From NCBI GenBank assembly GCA_022842805.1, contig JALHOX010000055.1, positions 1 through 14,741 on the forward strand: DNA of 14,741 nucleotides, in the 5' to 3' direction. Below the pieces are notes generated by a model. It was not told where the DNA came from. It saw only the letters and a list, made by a program, of their open reading frames with translations, and made no database searches. Positions 1-6,646 of this stretch are shown in pieces (positions within the stretch are counted from its first letter, which is position 1; the number at the start of each line of letters is the position of its first letter). The stretch is from Phycisphaerae bacterium (GTDB lineage Bacteria; Planctomycetota; Phycisphaerae; UBA1845; Fen-1342). The position numbers were made by a program, and so were the translations under genes.

Positions 1-24
1 ACTCTCACCAATCGACGCGCAATC

Positions 25-140
25 GCGCGCCGAGCGATCTTCCATTTCATCCGACGACATCCCCCCAAATACGTGACATGAACGCGCGGTCCAGGGGTTG
101 AAGCCTCTGGCTACGATCGCGCGCCCTGCCGGGCGAAGAG
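25..140 (+). repeat. Dispersed hairpin repeat, copy R1
   Basis: This stretch matches 3726-3840 in the same orientation. The first block (25-59) and the second block (84-139) are both recognisably shared, with a diverged middle. The second block holds a CCAGGGG...CCTCTGG stem followed by a shared GGCTACGATCGCGCGCC-like core and a GCCC/GGGC stem. Motifs of this look are common between genes in several phyla, as far as I recall. No transposase or terminal inverted repeat accompanies it. Confidence 0.75.
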
Positions 141-364
141 ACAGAATCGCGGGCCTTCCACGGGCTGAGGCCTGGGGCAAAGTTCGTGCGTACGACCCGG
201 CGCGGAGGAAGGTGGGTACGGCACACCCTGCGCGACACGCCCTTCATCGCTGCAAATCAACCGCAATAGCCTGACGTCCGATGATCCCGTCGCGGAGTGT
301 GGTCGTTTCGGTAGCGCGACCGGCGGATTCTGCGCGACCGCTCCCTCTGAAGAGGTCGTTATCC
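141..364. other. Gene-free leader region of the large surface protein
   Basis: Together with repeat R1 this completes a 364-base stretch without a gene. It holds a short GGTGGGT...ACCC hairpin-like element at 211-228, a weak relative of the repeats at 7365 and 7985. A TAGCCT hexamer lies 8 nt before an in-frame ATG at 281. An AGAGG-type ribosome binding sequence lies at about 350-354, just before the preferred start at 365. No convincing -35 element was seen. Confidence 0.4.
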
Positions 365-3300
365 ATGCGTCGATCATCTGCGTTCGGCTCGATCCGGCTC
401 TGCCACGTCGGCCTTCTATTCGCGGCCTTTTCCTCGTCGGCGATTGGGGCGACCCTCACCGTGACGACGAACGCCAACAGCGGCGGTGGCTCGCTGCGAG
501 CCGCGATCACGACCGCTCAGGCGGATGGCGCGGCAGACACGATCGTCTTCGACGCCTCGCTGATGGGGCAAACGATCACGATCGCCAGCGCGTTTGATCA
601 GATCACGACGCCGATCACGATCACGGGTTTCGCGTCGAACACGGTGACGATCAACGGCAACAATTCGCATCGCCCGTTCATCATCAACGGCAGCGGCAGC
701 TTGACGCTTCGCGATTTGAGATTTCAAAACTGCTACGCGATCGGCGGGAACGGCGGCGAAGCACGCAGCGACGCCGGCGGTGGCGGAGGCGCACCGGGAC
801 TGGGTGGCGCGATCTGGCTCAACGCGGGCACGCTTGACGTGCGCGGATGCACGTTCACTTCGTGCCGCGCGCAAGGCGGAAACGGTGGCGGATACTCGAT
901 CGGAATTACCAATGGCGGCGGTGGAGGCGCGGGAATCGGCGGCAGCGGCGCGGACTCACCCGGGGATGGCGTGGGCGGCGCCGGCTCGTCCGGGGGATTC
1001 CTCGGCGGCTCGGGCGGCAGCGCGGCCAGCGCAGCCACCGGCGAGGGCGGCGGCGGCGGCGGCGGGAACACCGGTCAAGCGGGTGGGGCCGGAAGCGCGT
1101 TTGGCGGCGGTGGGGGCGGCGGTGGAAGCGGCGTCTTTGACGGCGGGCCGGGCGGCTACGGGGCCGGCGGTGGTGGTGGCGCCATTAACGCGAACTTCGT
1201 CACCGGCCTCGGCGGCACATTCGGCGGCAACGGCACGGGCCTCGGCGGCAATGGCGGGCGCGGGGCGGGGCTGGGCGGCGCGATCTTCATCCGAGCCGGA
1301 ACGGCAACCATTACGCACAGCGTGTTTACGTCGAACGTTGCAAGCTTCGGTTTCAGTGGTGGTGTGACGGGTGCGGCCGGCAAGGGCGGCGCGATTTTTG
1401 TCCATCCCAATGCGACGGTTTACGCCGGCGGCCTGACTCACACCAGCAATACGGCCGCGCAGCAAGGCAATAGCGCGACCGACAACCACAACACCTATGG
1501 GACGATCATCCCGATTCCGACCGTCAGCTCGATCAATCGCGCGGCGGCCAGCCCGACCAGCGCAAGCAGCGTGACGTTCACCGTCACTTTTACGGAGAGC
1601 GTGACCGGCGTCGATACGGGCGACTTTGCGGTGACGACGACCGGAACCGCGACCGGCGCGGTGGCGTCGATCTCGGGAAGCGGCGCGACCTACACGGTGA
1701 CCGTCAATGGCGTAGGCGGCAACGGCACGGTGCGATTGGGCCTGAGCGACGACAATTCCATTACGAACAGCGTGGCGCGTGCGCTCGGCGGCGTGGAGAC
1801 GGGCGACGGCGATTTCTCGACCGGCGAAACGTACACGATCGAAACGGTCGCCCCGACGGTGCAGTCGGTGAGCGTGAATTCGGCGCTGACGGTCGACGTG
1901 ACGTTTGACGAAGCGATGGAAAGCACCGGCGCCACGACCAGCGCCAACTATGCGCTTTCGGGCAGCGGTCAAGGCTCGCTCAGCGCGCAGCCGGACAGCG
2001 TCGCCCTGCAATCGGGCAATACCTATCGACTGACGTGGAACAGCGGCGAAATGTTCAACGGCGGCGACATCACCATCACTGTGTCCGGAGCGACGGACAT
2101 CCCCGGTAACAGCGTCGGCACGCCGAACGCCGGCACCGCTGTGGCGGGCGGCATCGGGACGCTGCCGACCGTGCTGTCGGCGACGGTGGTCAACTCGAGC
2201 ACGATCGATGTGGTTTTGAGCGAGGCGCTCTTCGGATCGTCGGCGCTCACTCAGACGAACTATGCGATCAGCGGTCCCGGCGTCGGTTCGCTGGGCACGC
2301 ATCCGAGCACGGTGGCCCTTGAGACAGGCACGACCTATCGGCTGACGTGGGCGACCGGCGAGATGAAGAACGGCGAAAACATCACCGTCACCGTCGAGAA
2401 CGTGTCCGACGCTGCGGGCCACATCATCTCGGGCAACAACACCGCGATGGCGACCGGCGTCGGCCTCGCGCCGACGGTTGCATCTGTCGCGGTCGTGGAT
2501 GGACGTTCGATCGATGTGGCGTTCGACGACGCGATGAACTCCGCTGATCTTGCGAACGCGGCACTCTTCGCGCTGAGCGGCACGGGGCAGGGAACGCTGC
2601 TCGCGCAACCGGACAGCGCCGCGGCCCAATCTTCGCAGGTGGCGCGGCTGACCTGGAACAGCGGTGAGATGTTCAACGGCGGCGATCTGACGATCACCGT
2701 GGGCGACGGCATGCGTGACGCGGCGGGCAACCTGATCATGCCGCCGCGGAGCGGGTCCGTCGTCGGGGCGGCGATCGGATCGGCTGCGACGGTGAGCGTG
2801 ACGCCACGGAGCACTTCGGTCGCCCCGGGTGCGGACGTTGTTTTTGACGTGGTATTCAGCGAGAGCGTGTCTGGCTTTGCTGCGGAGGACCTGACGATTG
2901 CGAACGATGGCACCGCCGTTTCGAGCGTGAGCATCACGGCGACCGACGCGAGCAACTATGTGGTCACGCTGGTCGCGGTCACCGGAACGGGCACGGTCAG
3001 CCTGCAGGTCAACGCGGCGGCGGCTGTCGATGCAGCAGGAAACTCCAGCACCGCGTCGGCGGTCAGTGCATTGGTGACGGTCGTCGAACCGCCCAGCGAA
3101 CCAACGCCCGAAGAGGTGCCCGAAGTAGTCCCGGAAGCGCCGCCCGCCGCGAGCGGGGCGCCGATTCTGACCGTGACACTCCACAGCGATGCATTGGAGG
3201 TGGAGATCGGTGCGCAGGTGCGGTTGGTGCTGGGCATCTCGAATAGCGGCGACGGGGCGGCCACCCAACTGGTGGTGACGATTCCGTTGCCGGGCGGCGT

Positions 3301-3691
3301 TGAGCTGATCTCGGTGGGTGAATCGGCCCGAGCGACGGCGCGTGGCGAAGTCCTGGACGGCGCGATTCGGGTGACGATCGACACGCTGGCGCCCGGCGAG
3401 AGCATTGACGTCGAGCTGCTGCTGCGTGCGATGGCTGATGGCGAAATCAAGCTGTCGGCCTCGGCGCTCGCCCGCGAACTGACGCAGGCGGTGACCGCTG
3501 CGAGCGACGCCGAGTTTGTGATCTCGGCGGAATCGGCCGACGAGGACGAGCTTCCGGGCTGCGGCGGCGCATGCGGCAGCAGCGGGCCCATCGCGTGCCT
3601 GTTCGGTTTGTCACTCATGGGCTGGCAGCGTCGGCGTCGGGGGGCGGCGCTGGAGAGCGAGCGTCCGATGCCGCCGGCGGGCAGACGTTAG
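365..3691 (+). CDS. Large secreted beta-helix / Ig-like surface protein
   Basis: The product is 1108 residues, probably a cell-surface or matrix protein; no enzymatic residues are evident. Domains in order: signal peptide (about 1-29); an SGGGSLRAAI motif near 38-48 that starts a parallel beta-helix of the choice-of-anchor-Q/CSLREA type; a glycine-rich segment broken by short beta strands (about 127-310); an Ig-like domain (about 384-495); three related roughly 100-residue repeats (about 496-805) each carrying TW-(N/A)-(S/T)-GEM-x-NG; a second Ig-like domain of the first type (about 806-907); a Pro/Glu linker; a DUF11-like beta-sandwich (about 933-1055). The end has a CGGAC motif (1066-1070), a short hydrophobic stretch and four Arg (1089-1092), like a MYXO-CTERM-type sorting tail. 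I chose ATG 365 because AGAGG precedes it and the signal peptide then starts at once; ATG 281 would add 28 residues. It stands alone, flanked by repeats R1 and R2. Confidence 0.85.
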   Translation: MRRSSAFGSIRLCHVGLLFAAFSSSAIGATLTVTTNANSGGGSLRAAITTAQADGAADTIVFDASLMGQTITIASAFDQITTPITITGFASNTVTINGNNSHRPFIINGSGSLTLRDLRFQNCYAIGGNGGEARSDAGGGGGAPGLGGAIWLNAGTLDVRGCTFTSCRAQGGNGGGYSIGITNGGGGGAGIGGSGADSPGDGVGGAGSSGGFLGGSGGSAASAATGEGGGGGGGNTGQAGGAGSAFGGGGGGGGSGVFDGGPGGYGAGGGGGAINANFVTGLGGTFGGNGTGLGGNGGRGAGLGGAIFIRAGTATITHSVFTSNVASFGFSGGVTGAAGKGGAIFVHPNATVYAGGLTHTSNTAAQQGNSATDNHNTYGTIIPIPTVSSINRAAASPTSASSVTFTVTFTESVTGVDTGDFAVTTTGTATGAVASISGSGATYTVTVNGVGGNGTVRLGLSDDNSITNSVARALGGVETGDGDFSTGETYTIETVAPTVQSVSVNSALTVDVTFDEAMESTGATTSANYALSGSGQGSLSAQPDSVALQSGNTYRLTWNSGEMFNGGDITITVSGATDIPGNSVGTPNAGTAVAGGIGTLPTVLSATVVNSSTIDVVLSEALFGSSALTQTNYAISGPGVGSLGTHPSTVALETGTTYRLTWATGEMKNGENITVTVENVSDAAGHIISGNNTAMATGVGLAPTVASVAVVDGRSIDVAFDDAMNSADLANAALFALSGTGQGTLLAQPDSAAAQSSQVARLTWNSGEMFNGGDLTITVGDGMRDAAGNLIMPPRSGSVVGAAIGSAATVSVTPRSTSVAPGADVVFDVVFSESVSGFAAEDLTIANDGTAVSSVSITATDASNYVVTLVAVTGTGTVSLQVNAAAAVDAAGNSSTASAVSALVTVVEPPSEPTPEEVPEVVPEAPPAASGAPILTVTLHSDALEVEIGAQVRLVLGISNSGDGAATQLVVTIPLPGGVELISVGESARATARGEVLDGAIRVTIDTLAPGESIDVELLLRAMADGEIKLSASALARELTQAVTAASDAEFVISAESADEDELPGCGGACGSSGPIACLFGLSLMGWQRRRRGAALESERPMPPAGRR

Positions 3692-3725
3692 GGCTTGAGG
3701 ATGGTGAGTACGCCGCCGCAGTTCC

Positions 3726-3840
3726 GCGCGCCGCCGATCTTTCATTTCAGTTGACGACAGCCTCTGGACCACGCGCCGGTTGGGCGCGGTCCGGGGGTTA
3801 CTCCCCCGGGGCTACGATCGCGCGCCATTCCGGGCGATGA
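3726..3840 (+). repeat. Dispersed hairpin repeat, copy R2
   Basis: This is the second copy of the repeat at 25-140, in direct orientation. It contains a perfect 7-bp stem, CCGGGGG (3791-3797) and CCCCCGG (3803-3809) with loop TTACT, then the shared core. Compared with R1 the outer stem pair changes from A:T to G:C, a compensatory change. It lies between convergent genes. Confidence 0.75.
3791..3809. terminator. Candidate bidirectional terminator hairpin within R2
   Basis: A perfect 7-bp all-GC stem with a 5-nt loop sits between the end of the surface-protein gene (3691) and the end of the DUF1801 gene (3848), which converge. There is no T-tract on either side, so intrinsic termination is uncertain; the hairpin may simply be part of the dispersed repeat. 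Confidence 0.3.
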
Positions 3841-3847
3841 ATGATGC

Positions 3848-4468
3848 TCAGGACTTGCGCTTGCTCGGCGACTTTGCTGCTTTTTTGACGGCCGTTTTCT
3901 TCATCGGGGACGGGGCGCTTTTCGCTGTCGCTGCTTTTGCACTCGCAGATTTCGCGGCCGGTGTTTTCGCAGGCGACGCTTTCGCGGGGGCGCGGCCGCC
4001 GCCGGGTTTTTTGCCCATGGCTTCGAGGTTTTTCACGTAGTTGTCGACATAGGCCCGCGCCGTGGCGCCGCGGATCGTTTTGGCGATCACTTCCAGCGCC
4101 AGGTCTTCGACGCGTTTGAAGCGGATGCAGCACTTGCCCATGTCGAGCTTTTTGCCGGTCTTGGCCCACTCGGCGGCGAAGCTGTGCCACTGCGGGCCGT
4201 CGCCATAGACCACCATCATGTAGATCGACATGTGGTTTTTCTGCGACGCGAGGCCGGCGAAGGGCAGCGGCTGTTTCGGGTCGCAGTGATAACCGGGCGG
4301 AAAGAAGCTGTGCGGCACGTAGTAGCCGATCATGCCGTACTGCATTCCCTCGGCGAAATCCTTGTCGAGGTTTTGGCGGATGAGATCGCGGACGGCCTCG
4401 ATGGCGGCGCGGCGATCGGGTGGGAGCGTGGCCAGATACTCTTTGACGGTGGCGGCTTTCGATTGCAT
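3848..4468 (-). CDS. DUF1801 protein with histone H1-like basic tail
   Basis: The product has 206 residues. Residues 1-150 match the DUF1801/YdhG-like fold: an N-terminal helix pair beginning VKEYLATLPPDRR, GMQYGMIGYY, a PLPFAGLASQKNHMSIYM core strand, and the KLDMGKCCIRFKRVEDL region. The molecular role of this small family is not established. Residues 152-206 are a low-complexity Ala/Lys/Pro/Ser tail resembling histone H1 or bacterial H1-like C-termini; this part could bind DNA or RNA. ATG 4468 was chosen because the family domain begins within ten residues of it; upstream in-frame sequence reads through the promoter region of arfB. No Shine-Dalgarno is visible; a TAAAGT hexamer (4477-4482) lies 8 nt upstream. 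It is transcribed divergently from arfB, with 83 nt between the start codons. Confidence 0.85.
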   Translation of the reverse strand: MQSKAATVKEYLATLPPDRRAAIEAVRDLIRQNLDKDFAEGMQYGMIGYYVPHSFFPPGYHCDPKQPLPFAGLASQKNHMSIYMMVVYGDGPQWHSFAAEWAKTGKKLDMGKCCIRFKRVEDLALEVIAKTIRGATARAYVDNYVKNLEAMGKKPGGGRAPAKASPAKTPAAKSASAKAATAKSAPSPMKKTAVKKAAKSPSKRKS

Positions 4469-4476
4469 GGCGGCGC

Positions 4477-4482
4477 ACTTTA
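4477..4482 (-). promoter_or_regulatory. Candidate -10 hexamer TAAAGT before the DUF1801 gene
   Basis: On the minus strand TAAAGT ends 8 nt before the ATG at 4468, and no ribosome binding sequence is seen between them. The arrangement fits a leaderless or near-leaderless transcript. No good -35 hexamer is visible, so this is tentative. Confidence 0.35.
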
Positions 4483-4516
4483 CCGCGCCCGTCGATCCGG
4501 GCTGCGGGGGCGGCTC

Positions 4517-4545
4517 TGACCGTGGAGCGCGTGGCGCGGTACAAA
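4517..4545 (+). promoter_or_regulatory. Candidate arfB promoter, leaderless type
   Basis: TACAAA (4540-4545) ends exactly 6 nt before the arfB ATG at 4552, so transcription would begin at or next to the start codon. An imperfect -35 (CTGACC, 4516-4521) lies 18 nt upstream. No Shine-Dalgarno precedes the ATG. Confidence 0.45.
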
Positions 4546-4551
4546 GCGGGC

Positions 4552-4968
4552 ATGTCCGAATTTCGCCATAGCTACGCCGAGCTTGAGCCATGGGTCGAGT
4601 GGCAGGCCGACCGCGCCGCGGGTCCGGGCGGGCAGAATGTGAACAAGGTGAACACGCGCGTGACGCTGTTTTTCGCGCTGGACGCGTGTCCGTTGCTGAC
4701 GCCCTATCAGCGCAGCCGCATCCGGGCACGGCTGGCCTCGCGGATCAGTCGCGAGGGGCTGCTGCGGGTCGTGGTGCAGAGCGAGCGCAGCCAACTGGCC
4801 AATCGCGAGCAGGCGGGCGAGAAGCTGGTGGAGCTGCTGCGGACTGCGCTGCACCGGGAGAAGCCGCGTGTCGCGACGAAGCCGACGGCGGGCTCGCGGC
4901 GGCGGCGGATCAACGAGAAAAAGCAGATCGGCGAGAAGAAGCGGCAGCGGCGGGCGGCGGACGAATGA
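4552..4968 (+). CDS. arfB: Alternative ribosome-rescue factor / peptidyl-tRNA hydrolase ArfB
   Basis: The product of 138 residues has the length of E. coli ArfB (YaeJ, 140). It hydrolyses peptidyl-tRNA in ribosomes stalled at the end of broken mRNAs. The release-factor catalytic loop is intact: GPGGQNVNKVNTRV with GGQ at residues 26-28, the position expected for the stand-alone ArfB class rather than for RF1/RF2. The C-terminus from about residue 105 is an Arg/Lys-rich tail (GSRRRRINEKKQIGEKKRQR), the part of ArfB that enters the empty mRNA channel. Start ATG 4552 places the family N-terminus correctly; the in-frame codon at 4522 would add ten residues without support. It is followed after 49 nt by the arsR promoter and is probably monocistronic. 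Confidence 0.93.
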   Translation: MSEFRHSYAELEPWVEWQADRAAGPGGQNVNKVNTRVTLFFALDACPLLTPYQRSRIRARLASRISREGLLRVVVQSERSQLANREQAGEKLVELLRTALHREKPRVATKPTAGSRRRRINEKKQIGEKKRQRRAADE

Positions 4969-4971
4969 CTC

Positions 4972-4994
4972 GCCAGATACGGGGATGGTCTGGC
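4972..4994 (+). terminator. Weak candidate terminator hairpin after arfB
   Basis: GCCAGA (4972-4977) and TCTGGC (4989-4994) form a 6-bp stem with an 11-nt loop four bases after the arfB stop. There is no T-tract. It could separate arfB from the ars promoter, but the support is thin. Confidence 0.2.
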
Positions 4995-5017
4995 ATCGGC
5001 GGGCGATCGCGGGCTGA

Positions 5018-5045
5018 TTGACGGGGCTACGGGGAGGGCTATACT
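5018..5045 (+). promoter_or_regulatory. Sigma70-type promoter of the ars operon
   Basis: TTGACG (5018-5023), a 16-nt spacer and TATACT (5040-5045) form the best consensus promoter in the window. The -10 ends 6 nt before the arsR ATG at 5052, so the predicted +1 falls on or next to the A of the start codon. A GGAGGG at 5033-5038 is inside the promoter spacer, too far from the ATG to serve as a ribosome binding site. Confidence 0.75.
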
Positions 5046-5063
5046 TGCATCATGGTGCAATTA
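5042..5063. promoter_or_regulatory. Candidate ArsR operator over the arsR start codon
   Basis: TTGCATCATGGTGCAA (5045-5060) is a 16-bp inverted repeat with one T/G mismatch, centred on the arsR ATG. Including the next bases (5042-5063), 9 of 11 base pairs are symmetric. It overlaps the end of the -10 box and the predicted transcription start. ArsR/SmtB repressors bind imperfect inverted repeats of this size near their own promoters, so autorepression is the natural reading; binding is inferred. Confidence 0.55.
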
Positions 5064-5537
5064 CGCAAGCGTCGTCCGGACGCGCCGAAAGACGCTGCGC
5101 TGGTGGCCGCCGCGATCGACGGGGTGTTGCGAGCCGATCTGTTTCGAGCCTTGTCCGACGCGACGCGGTTGAAGCTGCTGGCGTGTCTGGCGAAGTGCGG
5201 ACGGCCGTGCAGTGTGAGCGAGATTGCGGCTTGCTGCTCGGTCGATTTGTCGGTCGTTTCTCGGCATTTGGCGATCCTCGCGGATGAGGGCGTCTTGCAC
5301 GCCGAGCGAGACGGCCGGGTTGTGCGGTACGCCGTATGCAGCGGTGATCTGAGCGCGTTTTTTCGGTCGCTTGCGGATGCGATCGAAGAATGCGCCGCGG
5401 GAAGCCCCGCCTGTTGCGACACGCAATCGTGCTGTCCGCCATCGAAGTTGTCGGCGGATCTGAGCAAAGCGAACAGTCGGCGACCAGGCCGGTCCCGCCC
5501 CGGGCTTCCGCGTCGCATTACGAAAGGAAATCGTTGA
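5052..5537 (+). CDS. arsR: ArsR-family arsenite-responsive repressor
   Basis: The product has 161 residues. A winged helix-turn-helix spans about residues 24-105: LFRALSDATRLKLLACL, recognition region VSEIAACCSVDLSVVSRHLAIL (55-76), then the wing with RDGRVVRYAV. ArsR proteins leave DNA when As(III) or Sb(III) binds cysteine thiols. Eleven cysteines are present (45, 49, 53, 61, 62, 96, 114, 121, 122, 127, 128). The last four form a CC-x4-CC tail after the fold, so the ligand site probably differs from the ELCVCDL site of the E. coli plasmid protein. The ATG has no Shine-Dalgarno but has a promoter -10 six nt upstream. The stop codon overlaps the arsM ATG by one base, indicating translational coupling. 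The final 30 residues are Arg/Pro-rich and of unclear use. Confidence 0.9.
   Translation: MVQLRKRRPDAPKDAALVAAAIDGVLRADLFRALSDATRLKLLACLAKCGRPCSVSEIAACCSVDLSVVSRHLAILADEGVLHAERDGRVVRYAVCSGDLSAFFRSLADAIEECAAGSPACCDTQSCCPPSKLSADLSKANSRRPGRSRPGLPRRITKGNR
5524..5529 (+). promoter_or_regulatory. Ribosome binding site of arsM
   Basis: AAGGAA lies 7 nt before ATG 5537 and inside the 3' end of arsR. It fixes the arsM start and contrasts with the absence of such a site before arsR. Confidence 0.6.
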
Positions 5538-6484
5538 TGAATCGTTCCACGCTGCCCACGTTCTCGGCCGATGCCGCAATCGAGGCCGATCGCGTGCGCT
5601 CCGCCGTGCGGGAGGGCTATGCGGCGGTCGCCAACACCGGTGTCTATCAACCGCTGGGCGCCAGCGATGGCGGCACACAGGCCGAGGGCGGCTGTTGCAG
5701 CGGTAGCGGGTGTTGTGGGCCGAGCGCCGGACTGGCGGCGGATGAGTTGGCGGCTCGGATCGGCTATTCCGCCGAGGAGCTTGCCGCCCTGCCCGGTGGG
5801 TCGAACCTGGGTCTGTCGTGCGGCAATCCGACGGCGCTGGCGGCGCTGAAGCCGGGCGAAGTGGTGCTCGATCTGGGGAGCGGCGGCGGCTTTGACTGCT
5901 TCATTGCCGCGAAGAAGGTGGGGCCGACGGGGCGTGTGATCGGCGTCGACATGACGCCCGAGATGCTGAGCAAAGCGCGGCGCAACCTCGCGAGTTTTCA
6001 GAGTGGATCGAACAGCGCGGCCGCGCCGGTGGAGTTTCGGCTGGGCGAGATCGAGCATTTGCCGCTGGCGGATGGCAGCGTCGACGTGGTGATTTCGAAT
6101 TGCGTGATCAATCTTTCGCCGGATAAGCCGCAGGTTTGGCGTGAGATCGCGCGTGTGCTGAAGCCGGGCGGGCGCGTTGCGATCTCGGACATTGTGCTGC
6201 TGCGTCCGCTGCCGGAGGCGGTGCGGACGATGGTGGAGGCGCTGGTGGGATGCGTGGCGGGGGCGGCGCTGGCGGACGACTTGCGGGCGATGATGGAGGG
6301 TGCGGGGCTCGCGGATATTCAGCTCACGCCGAAGGGCGATTACATCGGCGTGATGAACGACTCGCAGGACCCGCTGTACCAGGCGATTTCGAAACATCTG
6401 CCGGCGGGGACGACGGCGGCGGATTTTGTGGGCAGCATGGAGATTGCGGCGCGGCGGCCGGCGCGGGCGGCGCGGTGCTGCTGA
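5537..6484 (+). CDS. arsM: Arsenite S-adenosylmethionine methyltransferase
   Basis: The product of 315 residues methylates As(III) using S-adenosylmethionine, giving methylated and finally volatile arsenicals. The class I methyltransferase motif I is DLGSGGGFD (112-120), with the acidic residue of motif II in VIGVDMTPEML (D138). The three cysteines that hold arsenite in characterised ArsM enzymes are all present in their usual contexts: SCGNP (C95), ISNCVINLSPDK (C189) and GCVAGA (C239). An extra CC-x4-CC motif (53, 54, 59, 60) precedes the catalytic domain and the protein ends in Cys-Cys. Many bacterial ArsM proteins carry such Cys pairs. It is the second gene of the ars operon, one-base overlap with arsR, with a good ribosome binding site. 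Cytoplasmic; no signal peptide. Confidence 0.95.
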   Translation: MNRSTLPTFSADAAIEADRVRSAVREGYAAVANTGVYQPLGASDGGTQAEGGCCSGSGCCGPSAGLAADELAARIGYSAEELAALPGGSNLGLSCGNPTALAALKPGEVVLDLGSGGGFDCFIAAKKVGPTGRVIGVDMTPEMLSKARRNLASFQSGSNSAAAPVEFRLGEIEHLPLADGSVDVVISNCVINLSPDKPQVWREIARVLKPGGRVAISDIVLLRPLPEAVRTMVEALVGCVAGAALADDLRAMMEGAGLADIQLTPKGDYIGVMNDSQDPLYQAISKHLPAGTTAADFVGSMEIAARRPARAARCC

Positions 6485-6646
6485 TGCCTTGGCGGCGTGC
6501 TGATTTTGGCGACGCCGCCAGCGGGCGGATTTCACGGACTGTTTGCGTTTGTTGGCGCGGCGGCGGTGGTTGGGTTCGGCGGGCGAAGAGGTGGGTGGAA
6601 CCCGCCCTACCGCCAGCGTCTGAAAGATGAGCTTGGGAGAGTGATG
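6485..6646 (+). other. arsM-arsC spacer with hairpin repeat relative
   Basis: The 162-nt spacer contains GGTGGGTGGAACCCGCC (6590-6606), a 7-pair stem with one G-T wobble and a 3-nt loop, followed by CTACC. This resembles the ends of the repeats at 7365 and 7985. No separate promoter stands out, so arsC is probably cotranscribed, with the hairpin possibly affecting mRNA stability or relative expression. Confidence 0.45.
6635..6640 (+). promoter_or_regulatory. Ribosome binding site of arsC
   Basis: GGGAGA lies 6 nt before ATG 6647 and 3 nt before the adjacent ATG 6644. The spacing favours 6647. Confidence 0.6.

Noticed and set aside
281..364. Upstream ATG giving a 28-residue longer surface protein
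   Set aside because: It would push the signal peptide away from the N-terminus; ATG 365 has an AGAGG sequence before it. A TAGCCT hexamer 8 nt before 281 keeps the longer form possible.
744..1300. Possible tandem repeat or CRISPR-like array
   Set aside because: The GGC/GGT runs follow the reading frame of a Gly-rich protein, with no constant repeat length or unique spacers.
956..3268. A 770-codon open frame on the minus strand
   Set aside because: It is antisense to the surface-protein gene and gives an Arg/His-rich translation with no recognisable domain; composition artefact.
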